DNA of 5,444 nt, taken from contig DUIP01000187.1 in assembly GCA_013330285.1 (NCBI GenBank), positions 5,055 to 10,498 on the forward strand, written 5' to 3'. Source of the DNA: Candidatus Poseidoniaceae archaeon. GTDB lineage: Archaea > Thermoplasmatota > Poseidoniia > Poseidoniales > Poseidoniaceae. Shown in pieces: positions 4,300-5,444 of the stretch (its first letter is position 1; the number at the start of each line of letters is the position of its first letter). The translations under genes were made by a program, and so were the position numbers. The notes beneath the pieces were generated by a model. The model ran no database searches. It was not told where the DNA came from and was given only the letters and a program-made list of their open reading frames with translations.

Positions 4300-5444
4300 A
4301 TGACGATTGTAATTCTGGCCGAGAAACCAAGCGTCGCTAACGATATTGCCAATGTGCTGGGAGTAAAAGGAAAACACGAAACTCATTGGCAAGGCGACGG
4401 TATTGTCGTGACATGGGCCGTCGGTCATTTGCTCCAACTGAAGTACATGGATGATTACGATGCCGCATTCAAGGATTGGAGGAAAACCGTAGACCGTTTG
4501 CCATATGTTCCTGAAACCTTCGAGTACAAACCGATTGGCGGACGAGGGAAAAAACAACTTACGGCAGTTTCAAAATTGATCAAGGACAAATCCGTTACAG
4601 AAATTGTCAATGCATGTGACGCTGCTCGAGAGGGAGAATTGATTTTTCGAACCATTGTTCAGCATACAAAATCGAAAGCTAAAACTTCTCGGATGTGGCT
4701 TCAATCGATGACCAAAGACGCCATTACTACTGCATACGAAGGACGTAAGGACGGCAATGAATACAACGCTTTGAGGGACGCAGCATACGCTCGTTCCGAA
4801 GCCGATTGGATCATCGGGATGAATGGTTCAAGAATTGCCAACTCTTTTCTTCCACGCAAAAGAAATGAACGTGCTGCGATTTCGCTTGGTCGAGTTCAGA
4901 CAGCCACCCTTGCTATGGTGGTCGACCATGAACTCGAAGTTCTTGCTCACAAGCCATTGCCATTTTGGCAACTCAATGCCGATTTCAAGGCAGGTGAAGC
5001 AACCTGGAATGCACGTTGGGAACGCACGAACCATGTCGACAATCCAGACGAACCAGATTACAAAGCACACAGAATTGTGGAACAAGCAGAGCATGATCGC
5101 CTCAAGAAAATCGTGGAATCTGGTGCCCAGGCAGACGTTGAGGAAACTCGGCGGGACGCCAAGGAGAAACCACCACTCAATTTTGATTTGACAAGTCTAC
5201 AACGTGAAGCAAATAACCTCTGGTCGTGGTCAGCAAAGCGAACGCTTGGCATCGCTCAGAATCTCTATGCCGACCTCAAATTGACGACCTACCCCCGTAC
5301 AGATTCACGACACTTACCGACTGATATGAAGGAAGAAACCAACAAAATTATCCGCCAACTCGGCGCACAGGATGATTACAATGGCTACAGTTCGAAATTG
5401 ATTTCCGATGGCCTTCAAAACACCGGTCGGAATTTTGATGACAC
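4300..5444 (+). CDS. topB: Type IA DNA topoisomerase, TopB (topoisomerase III)-like, 3' end outside window
   Basis: The first 381 codons of a topoisomerase that relaxes or decatenates DNA by cutting one strand through a 5'-phosphotyrosine link. The N-terminal TOPRIM domain starts 'VILAEKPSVANDIANVLG' (4-21, Glu8), continues 'VVTWAVGHLLQL' (36-47), and carries the acidic motif D107-A-A-R-E111-G-E113. Later come 'SLGRVQTATLA' (195-205, Arg198) and the active-site 'TTYPRTDSRHLP' (329-340) with catalytic Tyr331. The motif style (DAAREGELIFR, SLGRVQT) resembles bacterial TopB more than archaeal/eukaryotic Top3 (DCDREGE). The second Asp of the usual DxDxE is Ala; related TopB proteins with DAGREGE are known to me, so this may be a subfamily trait. 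ATG 4300 is chosen because the family starts a few residues before AEKPS and GGTG lies 7 nt upstream. An in-frame ATG at 4285 and a GTG at 4255 would add 5 or 15 residues. The missing part should hold the rest of the core and any C-terminal zinc domains. Confidence 0.94.
   Translation, partial: MTIVILAEKPSVANDIANVLGVKGKHETHWQGDGIVVTWAVGHLLQLKYMDDYDAAFKDWRKTVDRLPYVPETFEYKPIGGRGKKQLTAVSKLIKDKSVTEIVNACDAAREGELIFRTIVQHTKSKAKTSRMWLQSMTKDAITTAYEGRKDGNEYNALRDAAYARSEADWIIGMNGSRIANSFLPRKRNERAAISLGRVQTATLAMVVDHELEVLAHKPLPFWQLNADFKAGEATWNARWERTNHVDNPDEPDYKAHRIVEQAEHDRLKKIVESGAQADVEETRRDAKEKPPLNFDLTSLQREANNLWSWSAKRTLGIAQNLYADLKLTTYPRTDSRHLPTDMKEETNKIIRQLGAQDDYNGYSSKLISDGLQNTGRNFDD

Noticed and set aside
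4231..4655. Minus-strand frames opposite the topoisomerase start
   Set aside because: They are antisense to the strongly conserved TOPRIM coding sequence and have no recognisable domains.

Overview
The window most likely comes from a marine Thermoplasmata-type archaeon, probably Marine Group II/III (Poseidoniales-like); the lineage is inferred. The strongest archaeal signs are an SRP RNA with helix 6 and its SRP19-type GGAG tetraloop, an archease, and a CcmE with the CxxxY haem motif. A SAP plus zinc-ribbon plus multi-TM protein also fits. The class 2 dihydroorotate dehydrogenase and a TopB-like topoisomerase look bacterial in type, which is common in these genomes.

Layout. Plus strand, 1-840: the C-terminal end of a PfkB/HldE-like sugar kinase, then 9 nt later an archease, the RtcB tRNA-ligase cofactor. 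Minus strand, about 846-1144: an SRP (7S) RNA gene whose 3' T-run meets the archease stop codon convergently. This GC-rich stretch yields several spurious reading frames. Minus strand, 1213-3699, in transcription order: pyrD, ccmE (20-nt gap) and a SAP/zinc-ribbon membrane protein (70-nt gap), with the SRP RNA 68 nt further on. Plus strand, 3753-4187: a small unrecognised gene divergent from pyrD. Plus strand, 4300 to the window end: the first 381 codons of a type IA topoisomerase, preceded by a leader with a perfect 9-bp-arm inverted repeat.

Functional picture. The genes are mainly housekeeping: tRNA splicing and repair, protein targeting, pyrimidine synthesis coupled to the quinone pool, cytochrome c maturation and DNA topology. 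PyrD and CcmE together suggest a respiring cell with a quinone pool and c-type cytochromes. I see no mobile element, CRISPR array, tRNA or rRNA. The least ordinary items are the SRP RNA hidden among false reading frames, the cysteine-type CcmE, the degenerate GAGD motif of the kinase, the DxD-altered TOPRIM motif, and two dyads in promoter regions.
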